Of a DNA stretch of 64,000 bases, positions 41,437-49,424 are shown one piece after another. The stretch's first letter is position 1; each line of letters opens with the position of its first letter. The notes under the pieces were generated by a model. It did not search any database. It saw only the letters and a list, made by a program, of their open reading frames with translations, and was not told the DNA's origin. Position numbers and translations under genes: made by a program. Source of the DNA: Pseudopedobacter sp037968815 (GTDB taxonomy: Bacteria > Bacteroidota > Bacteroidia > Sphingobacteriales > Sphingobacteriaceae); the NCBI GenBank assembly GCA_037968815.1, contig JBBKWF010000013.1:1-64000 (forward strand), read 5' to 3'.

Positions 41437-41952
41437 ATGGATATTCAGGAAAATATTGTTAATAAAGTTGCGCTAAGTGGGTTAGTAACCTTTGACTTGG
41501 CAGAGTTACGCCATCCGGGCGAGCGGATAGTTTATGATATTAAAGAAAATCTTTTCCAAGGCTTAATGCTTAGAGAAAAAGATTTCAGAGAGTTTATAAA
41601 AAACCATGACTGGGAACAGTATACGGGTAAAAATGTAAGTGTAATTTGCTCAGCAGATGCTATTGTGCCTACTTGGGCTTATATGCTTATTGCTTCAAAA
41701 CTTGCACCTTATGCAAATTTCTTTGTCTTTGGCGACTTAGAAACTTTAGAAACGTCACTCTATCTTTTAGCTTTAGAAAAATATTCGCTGCTAAAGTACA
41801 AAGATCAGCGTCTTGTAATTAAGGGTTGTGGAGATGTTGAAGTTCCAACGGCAGCTTATATGGCTATTACTGCAAAGTTGAGTACCATTGCAAAAAGTAT
41901 AATGTACGGCGAACCATGCTCAACAGTCCCTATTTTTAAACGAAAAGATTAA
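41437..41952 (+). CDS. DUF2480 family protein
   Basis: A 171-residue cytosolic protein. VALSGLVTFDLAELRHPGER, the central AYMLIASKLAPYANFFVFGD and the C-terminal GDVEVPTAAYMAITAKLSTI match DUF2480, a family largely confined to Bacteroidota. Function is unknown. The DUF3108 gene follows after 29 bases and may be co-transcribed. Confidence 0.88.
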   Translation: MDIQENIVNKVALSGLVTFDLAELRHPGERIVYDIKENLFQGLMLREKDFREFIKNHDWEQYTGKNVSVICSADAIVPTWAYMLIASKLAPYANFFVFGDLETLETSLYLLALEKYSLLKYKDQRLVIKGCGDVEVPTAAYMAITAKLSTIAKSIMYGEPCSTVPIFKRKD

Positions 41953-41981
41953 TTTGGTTTAGATTTTGTAATTCAAAACCT

Positions 41982-42758
41982 ATGAAGAAGCTTTTAATTT
42001 TAATATTTGCCTTTGCTATATATTGTACAAGCAGTTTTGCACAGGGTCTAGACTATTTAAATACATCTACATTTAAAGTAGGTGAAACTTTAACGTATAA
42101 GCTTAAATATGGTTTTTTTACAGCGGCAGAAGCAAAGTTACGGGTTCTAGCTACTGATATTAAATTTGATGGTAAACCAACTTACCATTTAATGGTTGAA
42201 GGTAGTACGTCGGGTTCATTTGATATTTTTTATAAAGTGCGTAATCGTTACGACTCTTATATAGATGTCGATAATTATAGCCCTTATTTTTATACTGAAA
42301 ATATTAGAGAAAATAAATACCGCCGGGTTGATAAGGCTAGGTTTTATCAAGGTGAAAAAAAAGTAGTAGCAAAAAAGGGCACTTTTAAATCTCCGGTGGG
42401 CCAGACATTTGACTTGGTTAGTGCGTATTATTTTACCAGAAATTTAGATTTAACAGGGATTAAAGTAGGTGATAAGTTCACCATCAATTATTTTTTGGAT
42501 GATGAAGTTACGCCGCTTACCATTGAGTATTTTGGAAAAGAAGTTGTCAAAACTGATTTAGGCAAAATAAGTTGTTTGAAATTTAGTCCGTCAATTAAAC
42601 CAGGTAGAATATTCAGAAGCGGTAGCCGAATGTATTTATGGATTAGTGATGATGCCAATAGAATTCCTGTAAAAGCTCAGGCTGAGGTTGTAGTAGGGTC
42701 TATAAATATGGAAATTACCTCTGCGAAAGGTTTAGTTAAACCACTGCAAGCAGATTAA
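41982..42758 (+). CDS. Exported DUF3108 protein
   Basis: A 258-residue protein with a signal peptide (MKKLLILIFAFAIYCTSSFA, then QGLDY). The mature part is a beta-rich DUF3108 domain (GETLTYKLKYGFFTAAEAKL, DIFYKVRNRYDSYID, RMYLWISDDANRIPVKAQAE). In other phyla the family is periplasmic or outer-membrane-associated with no fixed function. It probably forms a two-gene unit with DUF2480. Confidence 0.87.
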   Translation: MKKLLILIFAFAIYCTSSFAQGLDYLNTSTFKVGETLTYKLKYGFFTAAEAKLRVLATDIKFDGKPTYHLMVEGSTSGSFDIFYKVRNRYDSYIDVDNYSPYFYTENIRENKYRRVDKARFYQGEKKVVAKKGTFKSPVGQTFDLVSAYYFTRNLDLTGIKVGDKFTINYFLDDEVTPLTIEYFGKEVVKTDLGKISCLKFSPSIKPGRIFRSGSRMYLWISDDANRIPVKAQAEVVVGSINMEITSAKGLVKPLQAD

Positions 42759-43061
42759 GTTTTAAACCCCAATTCTTGTTCTACAGTTTGGGAAAAACGT
42801 GGCTGTAGTCAACTTTATTAGCCACTAAAGGAGACCTATATAACTCAAAAAATTTTGTGATTGTTCCCCAAACCTTCATAAAAGAGAGTTTCGTGTGACG
42901 AGATGTTGTTGTAATTTTTTTATTATCTTAGTTTTAATCAATTAATCTATTTAATATTAAATTAATTTAAGATAAAAATATGAAACTTTTAAGAGATGTT
43001 GCTTTGTGAATCGAGCATTTTTTAATAATTTTGATTACTTACCAACAAGAACCTTAAAAAT
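42759..43061 (+). other. 303-base gap upstream of the PqqD/kinase operon
   Basis: No gene longer than ten codons is convincing here. It holds a hairpin CTACAG/CTGTAG (42781-42808), two complementary 7-mers (GTTTGGG 42786-42792, CCCAAAC 42867-42873), a 9-codon ATG frame (42980-43009) and the promoter at 43003-43033. The 9-codon frame lies upstream of the predicted start site, so it is not part of the operon transcript. Confidence 0.6.
43003..43033 (+). promoter_or_regulatory. Promoter of the PqqD/kinase/glycosyltransferase operon
   Basis: TTTG (43003-43006) and TAATTTTG (43026-43033) are exact matches to the Bacteroidota -33 and -7 elements with a 19-base spacer, the consensus distance. The ATG at 43062 is 28 bases downstream. 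It is the best-formed promoter in the window. Confidence 0.75.
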
Positions 43062-43469
43062 ATGTACACCTTAAACTCACGGCTTGCTGCAGATATATTC
43101 GATGGCGAGTATATTATTGCAAATTTAGATACAGGTCTTTATTATAGCATTCAAGGGATGGCTGTATCTTTGGTGAATTCTTTACCATTCGAAGATCACC
43201 ACCAAATAATTGATGCGTTAGCAGTTGCTTTCCCTGAAAACTCTGTTGCTATTAAGGAAGAACTTATCGCTATTTTAAAAGAATTGCAAGCCGAAGATAT
43301 TATTCAAATTAAAAACTTACCTGCTACAGCTACTGGTTCTGTTGTTCTGCCAACTGAATACGTTGCTTCTAAATTTAACCGCTATGCAGATATGCAAGAC
43401 TTGTTAATGCTAGATCCCATTCATGATGTTGATGAAGAGGGTTGGACTATTCAAAAAGAGCAGAACTAA
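43062..43469 (+). CDS. PqqD-like RRE domain protein
   Basis: A 135-residue protein. The first about 80 residues are PqqD-like (winged helix): ADIFDGEYIIANLDTGLYYS, then GMAVSLVNSLPF and LKELQAEDIIQI. PqqD-type domains (RREs) bind leader peptides of ribosomal natural products and present them to modifying enzymes. The tail of about 50 residues carries an acidic motif ending ML-DPIHDVDEEGW-T, outside the RRE fold; its role is unknown. It is the first gene of the operon and overlaps or abuts the kinase gene. It is far larger than minimal PqqD (about 90 residues). Confidence 0.82.
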   Translation: MYTLNSRLAADIFDGEYIIANLDTGLYYSIQGMAVSLVNSLPFEDHHQIIDALAVAFPENSVAIKEELIAILKELQAEDIIQIKNLPATATGSVVLPTEYVASKFNRYADMQDLLMLDPIHDVDEEGWTIQKEQN

Positions 43470-44509
43470 ATAGAAAGCAATTGACTCCAACTCAGTACTT
43501 CGAAGAAGTGTTGTCATTGTTTCAGGCAATACCATCTTACTATACAGACCAGCTTTCGTTAGCTGGCAGAACAGTACATCTACAAACACCATCAGCAGAT
43601 TTACGCAATAAGTTTCTGCCAGCTCTTTCTCATCTTGTTGATACGGATGATGAAAAGCAATCAGAGTTGACAATTTGGTACGCAACTGATGCAGAATTAG
43701 CACAGAAGTTAAACGCACCACCTTGGGATGGTTTTAATGCGCAAGGTTATAACCCTACACTTTGTCAGGGTGATGTTCAATTGTTTTTTCAGCCTTGGCA
43801 AACCCAGATGTTTCTCTACTCAAAAAGTACGCGAACAGCTATTTATTGGTCTAGAAACGCTGAAGATGTACCTTGGTGGGAGTGTACTTTTTCCTTTAGA
43901 ATCCTTTTTCATCTTTGGACACATGATCTCCCGGCTCAATTAGTACACGCGGGCGCAATGGCTAAAAATGGAACAGGAGTATTGATTCCCGGACAAAGCG
44001 GTTCAGGAAAATCTACATCATGCCTTAATCTTCTTTGTGCAGGTTATGATTATTTGGGAGATGATTATGTATGGATAGAAATTGCAGAGCAAGTAAAAGT
44101 GTTTTCTCTTTACCAAACTGCTAAGATTGAACCCGAAAATCTTCAAGAACGTTTTACTGATTTAATGCCCTTTATTACAAATAAGGCTGAATATCAGCGA
44201 CAAAAAGCAGTTTTTAATGTAAATGATATTGTCCCGAATGCAGGAATTATTTCATCGCCTATAAAGGCTATTTTATTACCTAAAGTTGCTTATAGACCAG
44301 AAACCGCGTTTAGGAAATCAACTGCATTACATGCGCTTATGGCAATGGCACCTACAACTCTTCATCATTTACCCCATAACCGCCAAACCTCTTACCAAAA
44401 GTTAATGAATGTTTCTTCCGCTCTACCAAGTTACCATTGGGATTTAGGGAGTGATAAAAGCCAATTCCTAAGCTCGTTTAAAGATTTTTTATTTGATGAC
44501 CTTGCATAA
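43442..44509 (+). CDS. HPr kinase-like serine kinase
   Basis: A 355-residue protein if TTG 43442 is the start (overlapping the PqqD gene by 28 bases), or 342 from TTG 43481; no ATG is available for the first 120 codons, so a non-ATG start is certain. The C-terminal half is an HprK fold: P-loop GQSGSGKS (about 184-191), GDDYVWIE (206-213) as the acidic catalytic region. The N-terminal half is unassigned. HprK-like kinases in lasso-peptide clusters phosphorylate a serine of the precursor; here the target is unknown. It is not classical HPr kinase because the HPr-binding context and length differ. Confidence 0.85.
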   Translation: MDYSKRAELNRKQLTPTQYFEEVLSLFQAIPSYYTDQLSLAGRTVHLQTPSADLRNKFLPALSHLVDTDDEKQSELTIWYATDAELAQKLNAPPWDGFNAQGYNPTLCQGDVQLFFQPWQTQMFLYSKSTRTAIYWSRNAEDVPWWECTFSFRILFHLWTHDLPAQLVHAGAMAKNGTGVLIPGQSGSGKSTSCLNLLCAGYDYLGDDYVWIEIAEQVKVFSLYQTAKIEPENLQERFTDLMPFITNKAEYQRQKAVFNVNDIVPNAGIISSPIKAILLPKVAYRPETAFRKSTALHALMAMAPTTLHHLPHNRQTSYQKLMNVSSALPSYHWDLGSDKSQFLSSFKDFLFDDLA

Positions 44510-45911
44510 AATTAGTGTAATTATTCCGACCCGTAACAATGGGGATGAATTAAGAAGAGCAGTTTTAAGTGTTCTGGCTCAAGATGTTTTACCATCAGGT
44601 AGCTGTTCTATTGAAATTATTATTATTAATGATGCATCTGACGACGTATACCTTAATCAGTTAAACCAACTGGTTATAGATTTTTCTGCATGTAAATTAT
44701 TACACACGGAAAAACCATCGGGACCAGCGGCTACCAGAAACATGGGTATTAGGTCTGCTAAAGGCAATATTATTGGTTTTTTAGATGCTGATGATGAATG
44801 GCCGATAGATAAGCTTAATATATTATTGCCCTATTTTAAAACTAATGATATAGCAGTTGCTAGTGGTAAAGTGAAATATATTGTTGAAGACGGGCAACCA
44901 GACATCAACATGAAGTTCGAAGACGAGGAAAGCAGAATTACCCACGTACACCTGGGTGCTTTATTGGTTAAAAAGAGTGTGCTTGAAAAAGACCTGTTTT
45001 TTGATGAGTCATTAACGTATAGCGAAGATGTAGATTGGTGGTTCCGTCTAAGAGAAAGAAATATTGGAATAACTATTTCTGAAGCTACTACTTTACTTTA
45101 CCATGTACACGGTAAAAACATGTCTGTAAATAAGAGTATTGAGGAGTTACAGCTATTAAATATTTTGCATAAATCTATAAAAAGAAGGAAAAGCACATTG
45201 GGTCAACATATACCTCAGATAAAAGATTTTAGAACAGAACAAGAGGATTCTTTAATCAGCATAATTATCCCGCTTTATAATGGGGAAAAGCTTATAAAAC
45301 AGACCCTAGATAGTGTAGTTAACCAAACTTACACCTACTGGGAAGTTATAATTGTTGATGATGGGTCTACCGATAATGGTACTGATTTTATAGAGAAAAA
45401 CTATCCTGACGTAAAAATTATTAAGCAGAAGAATGCAGGAGTTGCAGCGGCCCGTAATGTTGGAGTAAAACACGCTAGCGGAGAGATAATCGCTTTTTTA
45501 GATCAAGATGATGAATGGGAAGTTAACAAATTAAAAGAACAGTGGGATTATTTAAAAAAAGACCCTTATTGTACTTTTGTTACTTGCAATCAACGTCTTA
45601 TATGTCACGAAGGGGTTACACTACCTGCTAATTTTAGCGAAAAACTAATGGAGGAACATCGCTCATTTGTACCGAGTGCTATTCTTATCAGAAAACATAC
45701 TTTGCTGTATGTAAATCTTTTTGACGAATCACTTGAAGTGAGCAGCGACTTTGATTTAATTCGTAAACTACGTAATGCTAACTGTAAAGAAGCCAACGTA
45801 GATAAGCTGTTATTAAAAAAATGGTTTCATGGGAAAAATGAAAGCTTAAATAAACCTTTAATGCGTAAAGAATTGCTAGCATTACTACATAAACAAAGAA
45901 AAAGTCAATGA
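44496..45911 (+). CDS. Tandem two-domain family 2 glycosyltransferase
   Basis: A 471-residue protein starting at ATG 44496 (TTG 44493 is also in frame), overlapping the kinase end by 14 bases. Two GT-A domains follow each other. Domain 1 (about 1-235): SVIIPTRNNGDELRRAVLSV, NDASDD, then GFLDADDEWPIDKL. Domain 2 (about 250-460): SIIIPLYNGEKLIKQTLDSV, VDDGSTDNG, RNVGVKHASGEIIAFLDQDD, then EW. Both keep the metal-binding acidic D-x-D (DADD and DQDD) region, so both may be active. They would move a sugar from a nucleotide donor to an acceptor that cannot be read here. Confidence 0.88.
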   Translation: MTLHKISVIIPTRNNGDELRRAVLSVLAQDVLPSGSCSIEIIIINDASDDVYLNQLNQLVIDFSACKLLHTEKPSGPAATRNMGIRSAKGNIIGFLDADDEWPIDKLNILLPYFKTNDIAVASGKVKYIVEDGQPDINMKFEDEESRITHVHLGALLVKKSVLEKDLFFDESLTYSEDVDWWFRLRERNIGITISEATTLLYHVHGKNMSVNKSIEELQLLNILHKSIKRRKSTLGQHIPQIKDFRTEQEDSLISIIIPLYNGEKLIKQTLDSVVNQTYTYWEVIIVDDGSTDNGTDFIEKNYPDVKIIKQKNAGVAAARNVGVKHASGEIIAFLDQDDEWEVNKLKEQWDYLKKDPYCTFVTCNQRLICHEGVTLPANFSEKLMEEHRSFVPSAILIRKHTLLYVNLFDESLEVSSDFDLIRKLRNANCKEANVDKLLLKKWFHGKNESLNKPLMRKELLALLHKQRKSQ

Positions 45912-46591
45912 AATCTACTTACATAGATGTTATTATAGCTGTTTACAACGGCGAAAAATATATTGAAGAAGCCGTAGCATCAGTACAAAATCAAACTTGG
46001 GAAAATGTAAACATTATTATCGCAGATGACGGCTCTACCGACCTTACTCTATCGGTAATAGATGAATTAAGTAAATCTGACGATCGCATTAAAATACTAA
46101 AGCTGGATCATAAAGGAGTTTCTGCAACGCTAAACTCTGCAATAACAGCTTCTAGTGCACCATATATTGCATTTTTAGATGCAGATGATTTATGGGGTAA
46201 GGAAAAACTTGAAAAGCAAATGCAGTACTTGGCAAAAAATGAAGAAGCTATCTGCTTTTGCCTGTTGGAAGAGTTTGAAGATTTTAAGGAAGGAGTACCT
46301 GCTACTCACGGTAAGCGTTTAATCGCTATGAAAGGCTATTCTAAAACTACTTTTTTAGGTAAAAGAACAGTGTTTGATACCTTCGGGTTATTTAACGTTG
46401 ATATAGCAATTGGTGATTTTGTAGAGTGGTATAGCAGAGTAATTCGGGCTGAACTACCTGTTTTAATGCTTGAAGAAATATTAGCTTTTCGAAGGGTACA
46501 TATGACTAATACTACTCGCTTTGCAAACAAAAATTCCTTTCTGACTCTCTTAAGAACCCATTTGGATGAAAAGCGAAAAGATGCAGGATAA
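45908..46591 (+). CDS. Single-domain family 2 glycosyltransferase
   Basis: A 227-residue GT-A protein; its ATG overlaps the previous stop by four bases. YIDVIIAVYNGEKYIEEAVA, then IIADDGSTDLTL and PYIAFLDADDLWGKEKLEKQ are the nucleotide- and metal-binding parts. It is shorter than typical GT2 enzymes and has no membrane helix. With the tandem enzyme it suggests two or three sugar transfers. Its end overlaps the ABC transporter start. Confidence 0.86.
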   Translation: MKSTYIDVIIAVYNGEKYIEEAVASVQNQTWENVNIIIADDGSTDLTLSVIDELSKSDDRIKILKLDHKGVSATLNSAITASSAPYIAFLDADDLWGKEKLEKQMQYLAKNEEAICFCLLEEFEDFKEGVPATHGKRLIAMKGYSKTTFLGKRTVFDTFGLFNVDIAIGDFVEWYSRVIRAELPVLMLEEILAFRRVHMTNTTRFANKNSFLTLLRTHLDEKRKDAG

Positions 46592-48227
46592 AAATAAAAC
46601 TGAATTTGCCGATAATTTAAGTTATTGGTACAGTTTCTTACGTTTAATGCCTAAAAAACAGTTAATGTTATCTGTTTTTTACGGTGCACTGCGAATTATT
46701 ATTACCACAGTTTGGCCTTTTATTCTCTATCGTGTTATAAAAGATATAGGTGTAATGCCTTTTACCCAAGTGGTACTCAATATTTTGTTAGTAGTACTAT
46801 TGTTGTCTTTGGCAACAATAGCCTCCCAAATGCAATCGAAAATTAATATTAAAGTACTAAAAGAATATACTCTTGAATTAATTGACCGGATATGGAAAAA
46901 GATGAATGCTCTTGACTGGTTAACTTTCCACGGAAAAAATAGAGTGTACTATTTTGATATGTTAATGGTTGAGACATGGCGTTTAAGAGGTGGGATGGCT
47001 GCTTTGTTAGATTCACTTATTGTTAATAGTCTTATTGCAGGTGTTCTTAGTCTGTTTATTTTATTTATTAGTTGGCCACTTTTTATTGTTTGTTTAAGTG
47101 GTTTGTTGATAATGGGGACAGGCTACTATGTTTCAGCAAGACAAATTAGACCTCTTTTAAAGCAGTTTCACCATGCATGGCGAAGCCAGCACCACTGGGT
47201 GGCTAAATGTGTTGATCAATTTGACCTCATTAAAATGGACAGAGCCTATGAAGCGTCGGTGGCATCTAATCTTAAAAACTCTACACAGTTTTTAGAAGTT
47301 CACTCTAAATTACTTACAGAGCAAGAGAAATGGAAGAATATCAATCAAATGGTAGGAAACTCTGTACGCATAGGAGTTTTTATCATCGGGCTTTACTGGC
47401 TTCAAAAGGGGTTTTTAGATCTCGAGGACTTATTGTTGACCTTGCTTGTGGTAAGTGTAGTACAGAGCAATGTTATGCAGATACCATCTGCCTTACATAA
47501 TTTTATTGAGGCGCATGAAGCACTTAAAACTATTTCAGTTTTTTTTAAATTAGATGAAGAACAAGTTGACGCTACTAAAGCACAGGATGACTCGGAGCCT
47601 ATAAAGAAAATTACTATCCGTGACCTTTCTTATAGTTATGAAACCAAACCTGCTATTGAGAACGTAAATATTGATTTACAGATGGGTAAAATATACCTGT
47701 GGAGAGGACGAAACGGGAGTGGTAAATCTACAGCAGCGCATGTTTTATTGGGACTACTTCAACCAAAGCATGGAAGCTTAGCTATTAATGATGAGTTATT
47801 AGATTGGAAAGATTTGAGGTTTTTTAGGAAACGGTTTACTTTTTTAAATCAAGACTCACCTATATTTATGGGGAGTATTAAAGAGAACATATTATTTGGA
47901 CATACGTCTCCAACAGAAGGATGGGATAAGCTACAAAGCACATGGCTATCTGGCTTGATTCCAGTTTCTAGTCAGGCAGAAAACCGTTTAGTGGGCGAAA
48001 GAGGAGAGGGCTTATCTGGCGGTGAAGCCAAACGTGTTGCTTTAATACGCGAATTACTCCGTTCATCAGAGTTGTTGATTCTTGACGAGCCCCTAAATCA
48101 TCTTGACGAATTTGCTATTAATGAAATTAAGAGAGAGATTTTAAAAATAAAAAGTAAAGCTATTATTATAATTATTAGCCACCAAACTGGTTTTGAAAGT
48201 ATTGCAGATGAAATTAAAAACTTTTAA
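46566..48227 (+). CDS. ABC exporter half-transporter (fused membrane and ATPase)
   Basis: A 553-residue protein from ATG 46566 (ATG 46581 is possible), overlapping the glycosyltransferase end. The membrane domain (about 25-310) has about six helices. The ATPase has Walker A GRNGSGKS (about 381-388), signature LSGGE (483-487), Walker B LLILDEP (about 505-511) and D-loop NHLDE. It lacks a C39 peptidase domain at the N-terminus, so it does not cleave a leader itself. The product of the operon is probably exported or flipped by it as a homodimer. Confidence 0.9.
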   Translation: MKSEKMQDKNKTEFADNLSYWYSFLRLMPKKQLMLSVFYGALRIIITTVWPFILYRVIKDIGVMPFTQVVLNILLVVLLLSLATIASQMQSKINIKVLKEYTLELIDRIWKKMNALDWLTFHGKNRVYYFDMLMVETWRLRGGMAALLDSLIVNSLIAGVLSLFILFISWPLFIVCLSGLLIMGTGYYVSARQIRPLLKQFHHAWRSQHHWVAKCVDQFDLIKMDRAYEASVASNLKNSTQFLEVHSKLLTEQEKWKNINQMVGNSVRIGVFIIGLYWLQKGFLDLEDLLLTLLVVSVVQSNVMQIPSALHNFIEAHEALKTISVFFKLDEEQVDATKAQDDSEPIKKITIRDLSYSYETKPAIENVNIDLQMGKIYLWRGRNGSGKSTAAHVLLGLLQPKHGSLAINDELLDWKDLRFFRKRFTFLNQDSPIFMGSIKENILFGHTSPTEGWDKLQSTWLSGLIPVSSQAENRLVGERGEGLSGGEAKRVALIRELLRSSELLILDEPLNHLDEFAINEIKREILKIKSKAIIIIISHQTGFESIADEIKNF

Positions 48228-49296
48228 AAATATAGACTACATAAGCTCTACTCAACAGTTGATGATAAAGGCTTGTTTAGCTACGTCAAAAGCCGAGCGA
48301 GAACAAGCGGTTAGTGTTTGGGAAGAGGAAGTGATAATTGATGATCTTGATTTTAGTTCTTCACGCCTAGTGCCTTATTTTTTAAATGAAAATCAAAAAG
48401 AGGGTATTACTACCAAACACGACAAAAGACTAAAAGTGATTTATAAACACTGGTGGTTAAGAATGCAACACATAACTCATCAACTTAAAACGGTACACGC
48501 TGCACTTCTAAAAGAAGGTGTTAAAGTAGTCATTATAAAAGGTGCTTCTATAAAAGAGCACTATGACCGCGATGAGCTGAGGCCGATGGCTGATTTTGAT
48601 TTGTTAGTGCCTCGGCAAGATTTATTCAGAGCTATGGGGATTATTGAAAGTTTGGATTATTTAGCCAGTGAGGTTACAAAGACCTTTATGGAAAAGAAAA
48701 CCAAACTGTATATGGGTTTTAATCATGCGATTTGCTATAATCATCAAAAAAGTGACGCACAAGTAGATCTGCATTGGCGGATAGGATCAGAGTGTTCAAT
48801 TGAGTTTACAGAGAGTCTATGGAGTAATTTAACGAGTTATTTTCCTATTCCCGATGCGAAAAAAGCGAGTATAGCTCATGAAGTATTTTTGATAATTATC
48901 CATGCCGTAACGGCTAGCTGTATGGATAATTTAAATTGGGTTATTGATATAGCGGTTATAAACAAAAAGTATGACCAATGTTTTTGGAACGAAGCTAGGG
49001 AATTGGCGGTTGCGGAAAAAAAAGAAGATATATTTGATTTCGGTTGTTCAATTTTAGTGAGTTTTGGGGGCTATGCGCCAGTTCCAGTAAATCTTAAGGA
49101 ACCGAGAGGTATAATTTCAACTACAATGGAGTGTAGGAAAAATATGAGTTTTATTAAACTAACATATCTACGAGTACGTAATGCGCACCAAGTAGTAAGT
49201 AGCTTATTTCCACACTCTAATATATTTAGTAAGTTTTACCAAATCACAAGATATATATACCTACTTTCCCTTGAGAAAAAAGCGTATAATGTATAA
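48208..49296 (+). CDS. Uncharacterised nucleotidyltransferase (NTP_transf_5-like)
   Basis: A 362-residue protein from ATG 48208 (TTG 48193 also in frame), overlapping the ABC end by 20 bases. The active-site region is KGASIKEHYDRDELRPMADF, then DLLV, with Asp 129 and Asp 131 forming the D-x-D pair of nucleotidyltransferases. QVDLHWRIG supplies a further acidic residue. The N- and C-terminal arms are helical. Members of this family occur with HprK-like kinases and PqqD proteins in peptide-modification clusters. It may transfer a nucleotide to the phosphorylated or glycosylated product. It is the last gene of the operon; no clear terminator follows. Confidence 0.85.
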   Translation: MKLKTFKNIDYISSTQQLMIKACLATSKAEREQAVSVWEEEVIIDDLDFSSSRLVPYFLNENQKEGITTKHDKRLKVIYKHWWLRMQHITHQLKTVHAALLKEGVKVVIIKGASIKEHYDRDELRPMADFDLLVPRQDLFRAMGIIESLDYLASEVTKTFMEKKTKLYMGFNHAICYNHQKSDAQVDLHWRIGSECSIEFTESLWSNLTSYFPIPDAKKASIAHEVFLIIIHAVTASCMDNLNWVIDIAVINKKYDQCFWNEARELAVAEKKEDIFDFGCSILVSFGGYAPVPVNLKEPRGIISTTMECRKNMSFIKLTYLRVRNAHQVVSSLFPHSNIFSKFYQITRYIYLLSLEKKAYNV

Positions 49297-49424
49297 TTAC
49301 TTTTGCGGTGGTTTTTGACCAGTAATGGGTGTGAAATAGATTTTTTACCAATACAATAAGGAAGTCACGTAATTGACCTTTCAGTATACCTAATCTATGG
49401 AAACAGTAGTTTGAAAGTTTAAGT

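Noticed and set aside
42980..43009. Nine-codon frame (MKLLRDVAL) upstream of the PqqD gene as a RiPP precursor
   Set aside because: It lies upstream of the predicted transcription start at about 43040 and is too short for leader plus core. No other frame in the gap is better, so no precursor is claimed.
43062..49296. Complete lasso-peptide cluster
   Set aside because: No asparagine-synthetase-like cyclase, no transglutaminase-like protease and no precursor are visible, so only a related accessory set is claimed.
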